Origin: Enterococcus sp. 9D6_DIV0238
Lineage (GTDB): Bacteria > Bacillota > Bacilli > Lactobacillales > Enterococcaceae
Length of the DNA stretch: 64,000 nt
Assembly: GCF_002174455.2 (NCBI RefSeq)
Contig: NZ_CP147246.1
Location: forward strand, 3,229,001 to 3,293,000
Direction: 5' to 3'
The first letter of the stretch is position 1. Every line of letters starts with the position of its first letter. The position numbers were made by a program, and so were the translations under genes. Below the pieces are notes generated by a model. That model searched no databases. It worked only from the letters and a program-made list of their open reading frames with translations, and was not told the DNA's origin. This document shows positions 1 to 8,838 of this stretch, piece by piece.

Positions 1-1
1 C

Positions 2-367
2 AATGATACGCCGCTTGTAGCATTTGTTTCAGGTATTGGCTGTAATATTTTTGTTTGTCTAGCTGTCTATTTGGGTGCCATGGGGAAAACTTATTTAGGC
101 AAGATTTTCGGGCTATGGTTTCCTGTAATGGTTTTTGTTGTTTGCGGATTTCAGCACGTTGTAGCGAACGCATTTATCATTCCCGCAGCGATTTTTTCTA
201 ACGCAAGCAACATCCAGTGGTCTGAATACTTAATCAATACAGTGGTTGTTTTTTTCGGGAATGCAGTCGGCGGCAGTCTATTTTTAGCGGTACCTTTGAT
301 GTTTGTCACAACTGAGAAAAAAGAAGCAGAAGAGCTAAGTGTAGGTGGCGTGTATGAAAAAACTTGA
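2..367 (+). CDS. fdhC: Formate/nitrite transporter family channel (3' part)
   Basis: The gene enters the window from the left; the open frame runs from base 2 to the stop at 365-367, giving about 121 residues. The motif GIGCNIFVCLAVYLG near the start and the following hydrophobic segments (VMVFVVCGFQHVVANAFIIP, then a last helix near NAVGGSLFLAVPLMF) match the second half of FNT-family pentameric channels, which pass formate or nitrite across the membrane. Because formate dehydrogenase genes follow directly, formate is the likely substrate (inference). The stop overlaps the start of the next gene, so both are probably on one mRNA. The 5' end and promoter are outside the window. Confidence 0.85.
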   Translation, partial: NDTPLVAFVSGIGCNIFVCLAVYLGAMGKTYLGKIFGLWFPVMVFVVCGFQHVVANAFIIPAAIFSNASNIQWSEYLINTVVVFFGNAVGGSLFLAVPLMFVTTEKKEAEELSVGGVYEKT

Positions 368-941
368 AATGCCTCTGATGGTTCAGATCGGTTCTACAGG
401 ACGTAATAGTGGTAAGACAACGCTTGCGAAAACTTTAATAGAAAAAGGACAACCGTTTTTCCCTATCTATGGCTTAAAAGTCATTACGATCAGCGGTGCT
501 AAAGGGAAATGCCAACGAGGAGAAACAGGTTGTGGGATATGTACAAGTATTGACGAAGGGTATGAATTGATCGAAGAAAAAAACGCCAGTGGGTCCAAAG
601 ATACGATGCAGCTATTAAGAGCGGGGTGCGAAAAGGTCTATTTATTAAAGGTTTTTTACGATCATTTATTGGAAGGTCTTTTAGCTTTTCAACAAGTAGT
701 TCCTGCAGATACAGTGGTCGTTTGTGAATCAAATTCTGTTCGTGAGGTAGTTGACCCCGGATTATTCATCATGATGAATAATCAGAAAGGAATGAAGAAA
801 ACTGCAGCAAAAGTGATCGATCAAGCGGATTTGATTTTAAATTCTCCAGAATTACCCAATCATTTCGATCTCGTCAAAACCAATTCGGGTATTTATTATA
901 ACAAAAAGGATAAGGATAGGAGAGCAAAAATATGGGGTTAA
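354..941 (+). CDS. mobB: MobB-like P-loop GTPase for molybdenum cofactor
   Basis: The protein has about 195 residues. A Walker A loop, GSTGRNSGKT, is visible at residues 13-22, as in MobB-type proteins that assist molybdopterin guanine dinucleotide formation. A Cys-rich stretch, CQRGETGCGIC, follows at about residue 53 and may bind metal (inference). ATG 354 is preferred over the in-frame GTG at 345 because an AGGTGG ribosome site lies six bases before it. It overlaps the FNT gene upstream by 14 bases and the NuoE-like gene downstream by 10. Assignment rests on the P-loop and on its position at the head of a formate dehydrogenase cluster. Another metal-chaperone NTPase role remains possible. 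Confidence 0.7.
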   Translation: MKKLEMPLMVQIGSTGRNSGKTTLAKTLIEKGQPFFPIYGLKVITISGAKGKCQRGETGCGICTSIDEGYELIEEKNASGSKDTMQLLRAGCEKVYLLKVFYDHLLEGLLAFQQVVPADTVVVCESNSVREVVDPGLFIMMNNQKGMKKTAAKVIDQADLILNSPELPNHFDLVKTNSGIYYNKKDKDRRAKIWG

Positions 942-1417
942 GTTTGAAAGAGAAAGAAGCAATTATTTTTGAAAATGATTCTGATCCACAACGCATATTA
1001 AATATTTTCCTCGACATTCAATTTGCGTCAGAGGAAGGATATATCGATGAAGAAACAGCAAAGCTGGTTGGAAGTCATTTGGGCTTATCGGAAGCGCGTG
1101 TTTATGAGTTGTTAAGTTTTTACGCTATTTTGAAGACAGAACCACAAGCAAAATATGTCCTTAAAATTTGTAACAGTACTCCTTGTTTATATACAGGAGG
1201 AGACATGTTGGCAGAAGTATTAGAAACGATTCTAGAGGTTCCGATCGATCAGGCAACTCCGGATGGATTGTTCATGTATCATAGTATTCCTTGTATTGGT
1301 GCATGTGATCAAGGTCCAGTCATTAAAATCAAAGATACAGTATTTAGTGATTTGACAGAAGAAAAAGTATATCAGCTGATCGACGACTTACGCAATGGCT
1401 GCTATCTGGAACTATAG
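932..1417 (+). CDS. NuoE-like [2Fe-2S] thioredoxin-fold subunit of formate dehydrogenase
   Basis: This 161-residue protein matches the NuoE/HymA family, the small [2Fe-2S] subunit that passes electrons between NAD(H) and iron-sulfur centres. The four ligands are visible as C80-x4-C85 (ICNSTPC) and C121-x3-C125 (IPCIGAC). An N-terminal helical part precedes the thioredoxin-like fold, and the length is typical. The start is ATG 932 after AGGAGA at 918-923, inside the end of the MobB-like gene. With the next gene it should form the diaphorase arm that links the formate dehydrogenase to NAD+. The gene could be called hymA or fdhC-type small subunit in other annotations. Confidence 0.9.
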   Translation: MGLSLKEKEAIIFENDSDPQRILNIFLDIQFASEEGYIDEETAKLVGSHLGLSEARVYELLSFYAILKTEPQAKYVLKICNSTPCLYTGGDMLAEVLETILEVPIDQATPDGLFMYHSIPCIGACDQGPVIKIKDTVFSDLTEEKVYQLIDDLRNGCYLEL

Positions 1418-1428
1418 GAGGAAAAGAG

Positions 1429-2727
1429 ATGATCAAACGAAATCAACCTGTTTTGCTGGAACGAGTCAACAAAATGGAACATGCGACGGATGTAGCAGAA
1501 TATGAACGTTATCAAGGGTTTGAAGGGCTGAAAAAGGCAATAGAAATGGATAAGGAAACCATTTTAGATGAACTGGATATTGCTCATTTACGCGGCAGAG
1601 GCGGAGCTGCCTTTCCTTTAGGCAAAAAATGGCGACACTTGTACGGCTCCAAAGGAGATACAAAATATATCGTATGTAATGCTGACGAAGGTGAGCCGGG
1701 AACTTTTAAAGATAAAGCATTATTGGCACATGATCCACTTAGTGTGATCGAAGGGATGGTCATTGCAGGATACTTATTTTCAGCTAAGGCTGGCTATATC
1801 TATATGCGGGGAGAGTATCGGCGTATTCAAAAGGTTTTTCAAGAGGCGCTGGATCACGCAGAAGCAGCAGGTTTTTTAGGCGATAATATTTTAGGTATCG
1901 AAGGCTTTGATTATAAAATTACGATTATTTCAGGAGCAGGTGCTTATGTATGTGGTGAAAATTCAGCCTTGCTAAATTCAATTGAAGGTAAAACGGGGCG
2001 ACCAAGAGTAAAACCGCCTCATTTAGCTGATGTGGGGTTGTATTTAAAACCTACATTAGTCAATAATGTTGAATCTTTTGCGGGAATTCCTGTGATTTTG
2101 CGAGAAGGAGGACAGGCCTATCGTGATCTAGGCACCGAAGATGGCGGTGGAACAAAATTGATTTGTTTATCTGGTCATGTGAAGAATCGAGGATTATATG
2201 AAGTAAATCTAGGGACACCTTTACATGAAATTATCTATTCAGACGAGTATGGCGGCGGATCATCTACAGGGAATCCATTGAAATTTATTCATTTTGGCGG
2301 ACAATCTGGACCGATCGGTGCTGTTAAAAATTTAGATGATTGTATTTATTCATATGAAGGGTTATGGGAGAAGAATTTGTCGATCGGTTCAGGAGCTATT
2401 GTTGTCATGGACGATCAGGTCAGTATCGTTGACTACTTGGTACAAGTGGCAGTTTTTTTTGCACATGAATCTTGTGGGAAATGCACACCTTGTCGTTTAG
2501 GAACAACGAGAATCTTAGAATTATTGACGAAATTCAATAAGAAACAGGCGGAATCAGGTGATCTTGAACGTCTTGAACATATGTTGACACATGTCACGAA
2601 TCTTTCAGCGTGCGGCTTAGGTCAATCTGTAGCGAATCCGATGAGAAGCGGTTTAGACTATTTTCCAGAAGAATTTGAAGCTGGACTGAAAGAAGCTGCT
2701 GTACCAGTTAAAGGGGGGCTTTGGTAA
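1429..2727 (+). CDS. NuoF-like NADH-binding flavoprotein subunit of formate dehydrogenase
   Basis: The 432-residue product belongs to the NuoF/HymB family that carries FMN, the NAD(H) site and one [4Fe-4S] cluster. Visible hallmarks are GRGGAAFPLGKKW (glycine-rich NADH loop), ADEGEPGTFKD, GAGAYVCGENSALLNSIEG, and the cluster motif ESCGKCTPCRLGT with the distant Cys in NLSACGLG. It lacks the N-terminal thioredoxin-like extension and C-terminal ferredoxin extension of long HymB forms. It lies 11 bases after the NuoE-like gene with a clear GGAGG and one base before fdhA, so translation is probably coupled. Together the three subunits predict an NAD-dependent soluble formate dehydrogenase. Confidence 0.93.
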   Translation: MIKRNQPVLLERVNKMEHATDVAEYERYQGFEGLKKAIEMDKETILDELDIAHLRGRGGAAFPLGKKWRHLYGSKGDTKYIVCNADEGEPGTFKDKALLAHDPLSVIEGMVIAGYLFSAKAGYIYMRGEYRRIQKVFQEALDHAEAAGFLGDNILGIEGFDYKITIISGAGAYVCGENSALLNSIEGKTGRPRVKPPHLADVGLYLKPTLVNNVESFAGIPVILREGGQAYRDLGTEDGGGTKLICLSGHVKNRGLYEVNLGTPLHEIIYSDEYGGGSSTGNPLKFIHFGGQSGPIGAVKNLDDCIYSYEGLWEKNLSIGSGAIVVMDDQVSIVDYLVQVAVFFAHESCGKCTPCRLGTTRILELLTKFNKKQAESGDLERLEHMLTHVTNLSACGLGQSVANPMRSGLDYFPEEFEAGLKEAAVPVKGGLW

Positions 2728-2728
2728 T

Positions 2729-5449
2729 ATGGAAACGATGATCAAAACACAAACTGTGACCATGTCTATCGATGGGCAACAGGTTACTGTACCGAAGGGA
2801 ACAACAGTATTAGAAGCTGCAAAGACGCTTGGTATCGATATTCCTACATTGTGTCACTTAAAAGAACTGGCTCCGGATGGCTCTTGCCGTATGTGTGTGG
2901 TAGAGGTTGAAGGTGGAAGAAAAGGCGGACTGAATACGGCTTGTACAGCACATTGCCAAGAAGGTATGGTGGTTCATACAGGATCGCCAAGAGTCAATGA
3001 TTCCCGTCGTTTCATTTTAGATTTATTATTGAGCAATCATAAATTAGAATGCTTTTCTTGCGGGAAAAACGGTGATTGTAAATTACAGGACTACTGTATG
3101 GAATACGGTATTGATGATACTACCTTTACAGAAGGAAAAAGGATGCCGTGTCACCAAGAGGACACCAGTAACCCTTTCTTTACCTATGATCCTGAAAAAT
3201 GCATCATGTGCCGTAAGTGTTCGAAAGTGTGTCAATTACGTCAAGGTAGAGATGTGATCAGTATTGCGAAACGCGGATTTGATACAAAAATGACACCAAG
3301 CTATGAAGCCTCCTTTGATCAATCTTTATGTGAATCTTGTGGAAATTGCGTGTCAGTCTGTCCAACAGGTGCTTTAGTGGCGAAAGAGCGCAAAACTCAT
3401 AGAGCATGGGAAACAAAAAAAATTCCGACGACCTGCCCGCACTGTGGAACTGGGTGCCAAATGAATTTAGTAGTCAAAGGAAACAAACTGGTTGGTGTTG
3501 AACCGATCAATGGTGCAGCAAATAAAAATCTTTTATGCGTTAAGGGTAAATTTGCTTCCTACAAATTTGTTGGTTCAGGGGATCGATTGACTGAACCTTT
3601 GATCAAGCGTAATGGTGTTTTTGAACCTGCGACTTGGGATGAAGCATTGACTTTAGTGGCAGATAAATTCAAACAAATCAAAGCGAATGATGGACCAGAT
3701 GCTCTTGCAGGTTTTTCTTGTTCCCGCTCGATCAATGAAGATAATTATGTGTTTCAAAAAATGGTTCGAGCAGCATTTGGTACGAATAATGTCGATAACT
3801 GCGCCCGAGTTTGCCATTCAGCTTCTGTTCATGGGCTAGCCCATACCTTAGGTTCAGGTGCAATGACCAATCCAATTGCGGATATTACGACAGATGTCGA
3901 CGTGATTTTACTTGTGGGCTCTAATCCAGAAGAAGCTCATCCCGTGATCGGCGCTCAAATACGTCAGGCGATGCAGCGCGGTACTAAAGTGATCGTTGTT
4001 GATCCAAGAAAGATCGATCTAGTTAAAAATAGTGAATTACATTTGCAGATCCAAGCAGGGACCAATGTCGCTTTTGCTAATGGTATGATGCATGTGATCT
4101 TAAAAGAAGGCTTAGCGGACCGGAAATTTATCGAGGAAAAAACAGAAGGTTTTGAAGCTTTAGAACAGCTAGTTGCAGAATACACACCGGAAAAAGTAGC
4201 CGAAATTTGTCATATCGAAGCAGATGATCTAATCAAAGCAGCCAGACTATATGCTAAAGCTGAAAAAGCGCCGATTATTTACTGCTTAGGTGTAACAGAG
4301 CATTCTACTGGAACCGAAGGCGTCATGAGTATGTCTAATATGGCGATGCTAGTCGGAAAAATCGGGAAGCCCGGCTGTGGTGTCAATCCATTACGTGGTC
4401 AAAACAATGTACAGGGAGCTTGTGATATGGGCTGTATGCCGTTTGATTTCCCAGGGTATCAAAAAGTTGCAAATGCGGAAGTCATCGAAAAATTTGAAAA
4501 AGCTTGGAATGTTAAGCTGAATCGAAATGTCGGAATGACTTCTACTCAAGTATTGCCGGAAGCATCTGAAGGGAAAGTTAAGGGATTATATATCTTTGGT
4601 GAAGATCCGATCGTGACAGATCCTGATACGAATCATGTTCGCCATGCGTTGGAAAATCTAGAGTTTTTAGTTGTTCAGGAATTATTTATGACAGAAACTG
4701 CAGCGTATGCAGATGTTGTATTACCAGGCATCAGTTATGCTGAAAAAGATGGGACGTTCACAAATACTGAGCGAAGAGTTCAAAGAGTTAGAAAAGCAGT
4801 TGAACCAAGAGGTAGCGCGCGACAAGATTTTGAGATTTTCTGTGAGGTGATGACTCGCTTAGGTTATCCTTGTCATTATGATTCAGCTAAAGAAATTATG
4901 GAAGAAATTGCTGCAGTAACACCAACTTTTGGTGGTATCACTTATGAGCGTCTGGAAGAAACTGGAGGACTGCAATGGCCTTGCCGTACCTTAGATGATC
5001 CTGGAACACCAATTATGCACGTAGGTAATTTTACACGCGGCAAAGGTCTATTTATGGCTATCCCATACAAAAAAGCAAGAGAGCTGCCGGATGAACAGTA
5101 TCCATATTTAATGTCGACCGGTAGAATGCTTTATCACTATAACACGAGAGCGATGACGGGTCGTACCGAAGGAATCAATCAAATTGCTGGTCGTTCATAC
5201 ATTGAGATCAATAGTGTCGATGCTGGTCGTCTTGGAATTCAAGAAGGGGATAAAGTCAAAGTTAGATCAAGACGCGGGACGATCGAAACTTATGCGGCAG
5301 TAGGAAATCGCGTGTTCCCGCAAGAAGTCTTTATGACCTTCCATTTTCCAGATGGAAATGTCAATGAACTGACAAATGCTGTGTTTGATAATATTGCGAT
5401 TATCCCTGAATATAAGGTTTGTGCGGTAGATATCGTTCCAATCAAATAA
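2729..5449 (+). CDS. fdhA: Formate dehydrogenase catalytic subunit, Cys-type
   Basis: At 906 residues this is the molybdopterin catalytic subunit. Its N-terminus is a NuoG-like module: a [2Fe-2S] ferredoxin fold (C42, C53, C56, C72), a His/Cys [4Fe-4S] site near CFSCGKNGDC, then two [4Fe-4S] motifs (CIMCRKCSKVC and CESCGNCVSVCPTGAL). The molybdenum part starts at TCPHCGTGC and contains NCARVCHSASV; the active-site residue is C362, where E. coli FdhF has selenocysteine, and the codon is TGC, so no recoding is needed. The C-terminal molydopterin-dinucleotide domain (STGRMLYHYNTRAMTGR) is complete. It oxidises formate to CO2 (or the reverse) and feeds electrons to the NuoEF-like subunits. Confidence 0.95.
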   Translation: METMIKTQTVTMSIDGQQVTVPKGTTVLEAAKTLGIDIPTLCHLKELAPDGSCRMCVVEVEGGRKGGLNTACTAHCQEGMVVHTGSPRVNDSRRFILDLLLSNHKLECFSCGKNGDCKLQDYCMEYGIDDTTFTEGKRMPCHQEDTSNPFFTYDPEKCIMCRKCSKVCQLRQGRDVISIAKRGFDTKMTPSYEASFDQSLCESCGNCVSVCPTGALVAKERKTHRAWETKKIPTTCPHCGTGCQMNLVVKGNKLVGVEPINGAANKNLLCVKGKFASYKFVGSGDRLTEPLIKRNGVFEPATWDEALTLVADKFKQIKANDGPDALAGFSCSRSINEDNYVFQKMVRAAFGTNNVDNCARVCHSASVHGLAHTLGSGAMTNPIADITTDVDVILLVGSNPEEAHPVIGAQIRQAMQRGTKVIVVDPRKIDLVKNSELHLQIQAGTNVAFANGMMHVILKEGLADRKFIEEKTEGFEALEQLVAEYTPEKVAEICHIEADDLIKAARLYAKAEKAPIIYCLGVTEHSTGTEGVMSMSNMAMLVGKIGKPGCGVNPLRGQNNVQGACDMGCMPFDFPGYQKVANAEVIEKFEKAWNVKLNRNVGMTSTQVLPEASEGKVKGLYIFGEDPIVTDPDTNHVRHALENLEFLVVQELFMTETAAYADVVLPGISYAEKDGTFTNTERRVQRVRKAVEPRGSARQDFEIFCEVMTRLGYPCHYDSAKEIMEEIAAVTPTFGGITYERLEETGGLQWPCRTLDDPGTPIMHVGNFTRGKGLFMAIPYKKARELPDEQYPYLMSTGRMLYHYNTRAMTGRTEGINQIAGRSYIEINSVDAGRLGIQEGDKVKVRSRRGTIETYAAVGNRVFPQEVFMTFHFPDGNVNELTNAVFDNIAIIPEYKVCAVDIVPIK

Positions 5450-5463
5450 GAGGAGGAACGTCA

Positions 5464-6666
5464 ATGATCGAAGTAGAAGCAGCACAGGAAAAAATTCGAC
5501 AAGCTTTTCCTCGTCAAAATAATCGTGAATCTGTTTCGATTTTAGAAGCTGCTGGTCGAGTGTGCGCAGAAGACATTTTCGCTAGAGTAGCTGTACCTAC
5601 ATTTTCCAGAGCGGGGATGGACGGCTATGCAGTGATTGCCGCCGAAACAATAGGGGCAAGTGAAGAGCAACCTGTTTGTTTGGCTGTTGTAGGAAGCATT
5701 TATGCAGGAGATCAAGAAATCAAAACAACAAAAAAACAAGGTGTTGCATATAAGATCATGACTGGAGCACCAATTCCGACAGGTTTTGATGCAGTGATCA
5801 AGCAAGAATGGACAGATTACGGCATAGAGAAGGTGGAGCTTTATCATGAGGCAAGCAAAGGGCTGAATTATGGAGGAATCGGTGAGGATGTTTTTGAAGG
5901 TCAAAAGATCGTGGCAAAAGGAGAACTGATCAATAGCCGAACAGTAGGGATTTTAGCGGCACAGGGAATGGAAACTGTACCAGTTTTTCAGCCGTTAAAA
6001 GTAGGAATTATAGCGACTGGCACGGAATTAGTTTCACTTGGAAATTCTCTGACTTCAGGAAAAATCTATGACAGCAATCTTTATACGTTAGCTTCCTTTA
6101 TTCAGGCTAGCGGCAGTCAGCTGCTATTTAAAGAACGTTGCCCTGACAGTATTGAAGAACTTTCTGAACTGATCAAAGAAAAAATAGCGACCGTTGATGT
6201 ACTGATTACGACTGGCGGCGTCTCAGTAGGAGAAAAAGATTATTTGCCGGAAGTCATTGATAAAATAGGCGGTAAGCAACTCTTTCATTGTGTGAATATG
6301 AAGCCTGGCACACCGATCATGGCTAGTTGTTATGCTGATCGTTTGATTTTAAGTTTATCAGGGAATCCTTTTGCTTCTGTGGTCAATTTACATTTATTTT
6401 ATTGGTCATTCTATGCACATTTTATGCAATGTCCTGAATTAAATCTACAGTCTCGAAAGGTTCAGCTAGGATCTGATTTAACGTTTTCAGGCATTCGTAG
6501 GTTTATCCGTGCGTATGAAAAAGATGGGGTGGTTTCACTTATTTCAGATCAGCATTTTTCCTCTGTTTTTCATAATACATTGGAAACGAATTGTTTGATC
6601 GATCAGCCGGCGAAGACGTCATTGAAAAAGACGGATGTAGTTACGGTTTATTATTGGAAATTCTAA
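5464..6666 (+). CDS. moeA: Molybdopterin molybdenumtransferase MoeA
   Basis: The 400-residue protein matches MoeA, which inserts molybdate into adenylated molybdopterin. Visible family motifs are FSRAGMDGYAV (residue ~45), MTGAPIPTGFDAVIKQE, the MPT-binding TGTELVSLG ... GKIYDSN, ITTGGVSVGEKDY and LSLSGNPFASVV. ATG 5464 is chosen because AGGAGG sits at 5451-5456; an open frame upstream to 5419 has no ribosome site and lies inside fdhA. It follows fdhA by 14 bases and is the last gene before a strong terminator, so the formate dehydrogenase unit is likely transcribed together with it. Confidence 0.93.
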   Translation: MIEVEAAQEKIRQAFPRQNNRESVSILEAAGRVCAEDIFARVAVPTFSRAGMDGYAVIAAETIGASEEQPVCLAVVGSIYAGDQEIKTTKKQGVAYKIMTGAPIPTGFDAVIKQEWTDYGIEKVELYHEASKGLNYGGIGEDVFEGQKIVAKGELINSRTVGILAAQGMETVPVFQPLKVGIIATGTELVSLGNSLTSGKIYDSNLYTLASFIQASGSQLLFKERCPDSIEELSELIKEKIATVDVLITTGGVSVGEKDYLPEVIDKIGGKQLFHCVNMKPGTPIMASCYADRLILSLSGNPFASVVNLHLFYWSFYAHFMQCPELNLQSRKVQLGSDLTFSGIRRFIRAYEKDGVVSLISDQHFSSVFHNTLETNCLIDQPAKTSLKKTDVVTVYYWKF

Positions 6667-6743
6667 TCATTATGAGGCTGAGAAAAAGAATTTTGCTTAT
6701 TTTTGAAAGAAATATTTTTGTCTCGTCGCTTATTTGACATTAG

Positions 6744-6790
6744 AACCCGGAACAAAACTGATGTTTAGTTTTGTTTCGGGTTTCTCTATT
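6744..6790 (+). terminator. Rho-independent terminator after moeA
   Basis: A 16-bp stem (6744-6759 with 6767-6782, one G-U pair) begins with AACCCGGAAC and ends with GTTTCGGGTT, followed by TTCTCTATTCTT. It closes the formate dehydrogenase-moeA transcript. Confidence 0.8.
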
Positions 6791-6822
6791 CTTGTGCACT
6801 AAAAAAAATTATTTATATCAGA

Positions 6823-6851
6823 TTGTTTTTTTTAAGGTGTAGTGATACACT
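6823..6851 (+). promoter_or_regulatory. Candidate sigma-A promoter of the moaC-modC unit
   Basis: TTGTTT and TACACT are separated by exactly 17 bases, between the moeA terminator and moaC. Both boxes deviate from consensus. The T-rich surroundings make chance matches easy. Confidence 0.4.
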
Positions 6852-6886
6852 TGTGAGGAAGAGAACAAATTTGTATTTTAATTATT

Positions 6887-6900
6887 TGAAAGCGTTTTAA
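6887..6900 (+). promoter_or_regulatory. cre-like site (CcpA) before moaC
   Basis: TGAAAGCGTTTTAA fits the catabolite-responsive element pattern TGNAANCGNNNNCA at all key positions except the final C. It ends 12 bases before the moaC start. Carbon repression of the cofactor genes is an inference from this single site. Confidence 0.4.
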
Positions 6901-6912
6901 AGAGGTGCGGAA

Positions 6913-7401
6913 ATGGATGAAAAAAGACGATTCACTCATATCAATGAGCAAGGTCAGGCACAGATGGTCGATGTGGGAGAAAAACCTTTGACTAAAAGAG
7001 TTGCTATTGCATATGGCGAAATCCATATGCATCAAACGACTGCTGAAGCAATTAAAAATCAGACGATAAAAAAGGGCGAAGTCCTTCAAGTTGCCAGAAT
7101 TGCAGGAATCATGGCAGCGAAAAAAACATTTGAGTTGATTCCGTTATGTCATTTACTTGCACTGACCAAATGTGAGATTGATTTTCGGTGGCAATCAGAA
7201 GAAGTCTTAGCTGTTGAATGCTTGGCAAAAACAGTAGGAAATACAGGTGTTGAAATGGAAGCTTTGACAGGCGTGAATGTTACTTTATTGACGATCTATG
7301 ATATGTGTAAAGCAATGGATCGTGAGATGACGATGACCAATATCGGTTTAATAGAAAAATCTGGTGGAAAAAGTGGCATGTTCAAAAGAAGTGATATCTA
7401 A
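6913..7401 (+). CDS. moaC: Cyclic pyranopterin monophosphate synthase MoaC
   Basis: The 162-residue protein is the usual MoaC length. It converts the 3',8-cyclo-GTP made by MoaA to cyclic pyranopterin monophosphate. Motifs seen are [14 protein letters not shown] near the N-terminus, [20 protein letters not shown] in the middle, and [20 protein letters not shown] with AMDREM near the C-terminus; the conserved catalytic Lys and Asp regions are present. ATG 6913 follows AGAGGT at 6901-6906. It is the first gene of the second transcription unit, and moaA follows closely. Confidence 0.96.
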   Translation: MDEKRRFTHINEQGQAQMVDVGEKPLTKRVAIAYGEIHMHQTTAEAIKNQTIKKGEVLQVARIAGIMAAKKTFELIPLCHLLALTKCEIDFRWQSEEVLAVECLAKTVGNTGVEMEALTGVNVTLLTIYDMCKAMDREMTMTNIGLIEKSGGKSGMFKRSDI

Positions 7402-7430
7402 ACATGGAGAGTAGGAAGGGCGCGGAGAAA

Positions 7431-8396
7431 ATGAGGGATTCTTTCAATCGCGAAATTGATTATGTACGTTTATCTGTAACAGATCGCTGTAATCTACGCT
7501 GCACGTATTGTATGCCGGAAAAGGGCATGTGTTTTTTGAAAAAAGAAGAAGTGTTGTCACAAGAAGAGATTCTATTTTTATTAACAGCGTTGGCTGAACA
7601 AGGCATCAAAAAGGTCAAAATCACAGGTGGTGAACCTTTGGTAAGAAGAGATACAGTCGCTTTGATTGCGAAAATCAAAGAGATCAAAGGGATCGAAAAG
7701 GTGACGATGACAACGAATGGTATTCAACTGATACGTCATGCGCAAGCATTAAAAGATGCCGGATTAGATGGTCTAAATATCAGTGTTGATACACTCGATC
7801 CAATAGAATTTAGAACAATTACGAGAGTTGGTGAATTAACCCGAGTGCTGGATGGGTTAAAAGCAGCCCTCAAAGTAGGCTTGCCCAATATAAAGATCAA
7901 TACAGTTGCCAGAGGTGAGCTGACCGACCAGGAAATCTTAGAAATAGCTGGATTAGCACAAAATGAAGCCCTTCATGTTCGTTTTATTGAACTGATGCCG
8001 ATCGGTTTAGGAAAAGGCTGTCCAGGACGAACGCAAGAAGAACTTTTTTCAGTGATACAGTCAGCTTATGGACGCTTGAATCCATTTGAGCAACGCTTAG
8101 GGAATGGACCAGCAAGTTATTTTTCATTACCAGATTTTCAAGGCAAGATTGGATTTATTAGTGCATTAGGACATTGTTTCTGTGCTGCGTGTGATCGCAT
8201 TCGCATTACTGCAGATGGTAATCTCAAGACATGCTTGCATATGGACGAAGGGTGTTCTTTAAAACCTGCCTTGACTGCTCAAAATAAAGAGCTGTTATTG
8301 ACTCAGATTTTTTCAGCTATTCAGCAAAAACCGGAAAAACATCATTTTTTTGAAACACAGGGAGATTCCCGTTTCATGTCACAAATTGGAGGGTAA
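7431..8396 (+). CDS. moaA: GTP 3',8-cyclase MoaA (radical SAM)
   Basis: MoaA starts molybdopterin synthesis by rearranging GTP. The radical SAM cluster motif CNLRCTYC is at residues 20-27 from ATG 7431, followed by the TGGEPLVRRD SAM-binding region. The second [4Fe-4S] site is visible near the C-terminus as CAACDRIRITADGNLKTC. An in-frame ATG at 7404 exists, but it has no ribosome site, whereas GGAG lies just before 7431 and gives the normal MoaA N-terminus; 7431 is preferred (321 residues). It sits 29 bases after moaC. Confidence 0.94.
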   Translation: MRDSFNREIDYVRLSVTDRCNLRCTYCMPEKGMCFLKKEEVLSQEEILFLLTALAEQGIKKVKITGGEPLVRRDTVALIAKIKEIKGIEKVTMTTNGIQLIRHAQALKDAGLDGLNISVDTLDPIEFRTITRVGELTRVLDGLKAALKVGLPNIKINTVARGELTDQEILEIAGLAQNEALHVRFIELMPIGLGKGCPGRTQEELFSVIQSAYGRLNPFEQRLGNGPASYFSLPDFQGKIGFISALGHCFCAACDRIRITADGNLKTCLHMDEGCSLKPALTAQNKELLLTQIFSAIQQKPEKHHFFETQGDSRFMSQIGG

Positions 8397-8403
8397 GACG
8401 ATT

Positions 8404-8838
8404 ATGGCTACAGGAGAAATTATTGGTATCAATATTAGTGAACGAAGAGGAACACAGAAAAAGGAGATTCCAGAAGTTGATTTAGTGAAAGGCTTTGGTT
8501 TAGCGGATGATGCTCATGGTGGAAATTGGCATCGTCAAGTCAGCTTATTGTCTTTTGAAAAAATCACCGAATTCAATGAGCGTGGGGCTCGTGTTGGCAA
8601 TGGCGCATTTGGTGAAAATATTATTGTTTCAGGAATCGACTTACGTAGATTGCCAGTAGGTACAAAAATCCAGATCGGAGATGCGTCTTTGGTAGTGACT
8701 CAAATCGGAAAAGAATGCCACAAGCATTGTCAGATCTATGCCCGCGTTGGGGACTGCATTATGCCTAGAGAAGGAATCTTTGCGGTCGTCGTAGATGAAG
8801 GTCATATCAAAAAAGGTGATACGCTTGAAGTTGTATAG
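8404..8838 (+). CDS. MOSC domain protein
   Basis: This 144-residue protein consists of one MOSC domain, the fold found at the C-terminus of molybdenum cofactor sulfurases and in YiiM/YuaD-type proteins. Visible features are GINISERRGTQKKEIPE at the start, DDAHGGNWHRQVSLLS, the NGAFGENIIVSGIDL loop, and the conserved Cys in IGKECHKHC. Such stand-alone proteins are thought to handle molybdopterin or its sulfur ligand; the exact role is not known. ATG 8404 is chosen because GGAGGG lies before it. In E. coli-type pathways this gene is not essential, so its place in the cluster suggests a role in cofactor maturation or delivery. Confidence 0.85.
   Translation: MATGEIIGINISERRGTQKKEIPEVDLVKGFGLADDAHGGNWHRQVSLLSFEKITEFNERGARVGNGAFGENIIVSGIDLRRLPVGTKIQIGDASLVVTQIGKECHKHCQIYARVGDCIMPREGIFAVVVDEGHIKKGDTLEVV

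Noticed and set aside
3812..3814. Possible selenocysteine in the formate dehydrogenase
   Set aside because: The active-site codon is TGC (Cys), and no in-frame TGA occurs.
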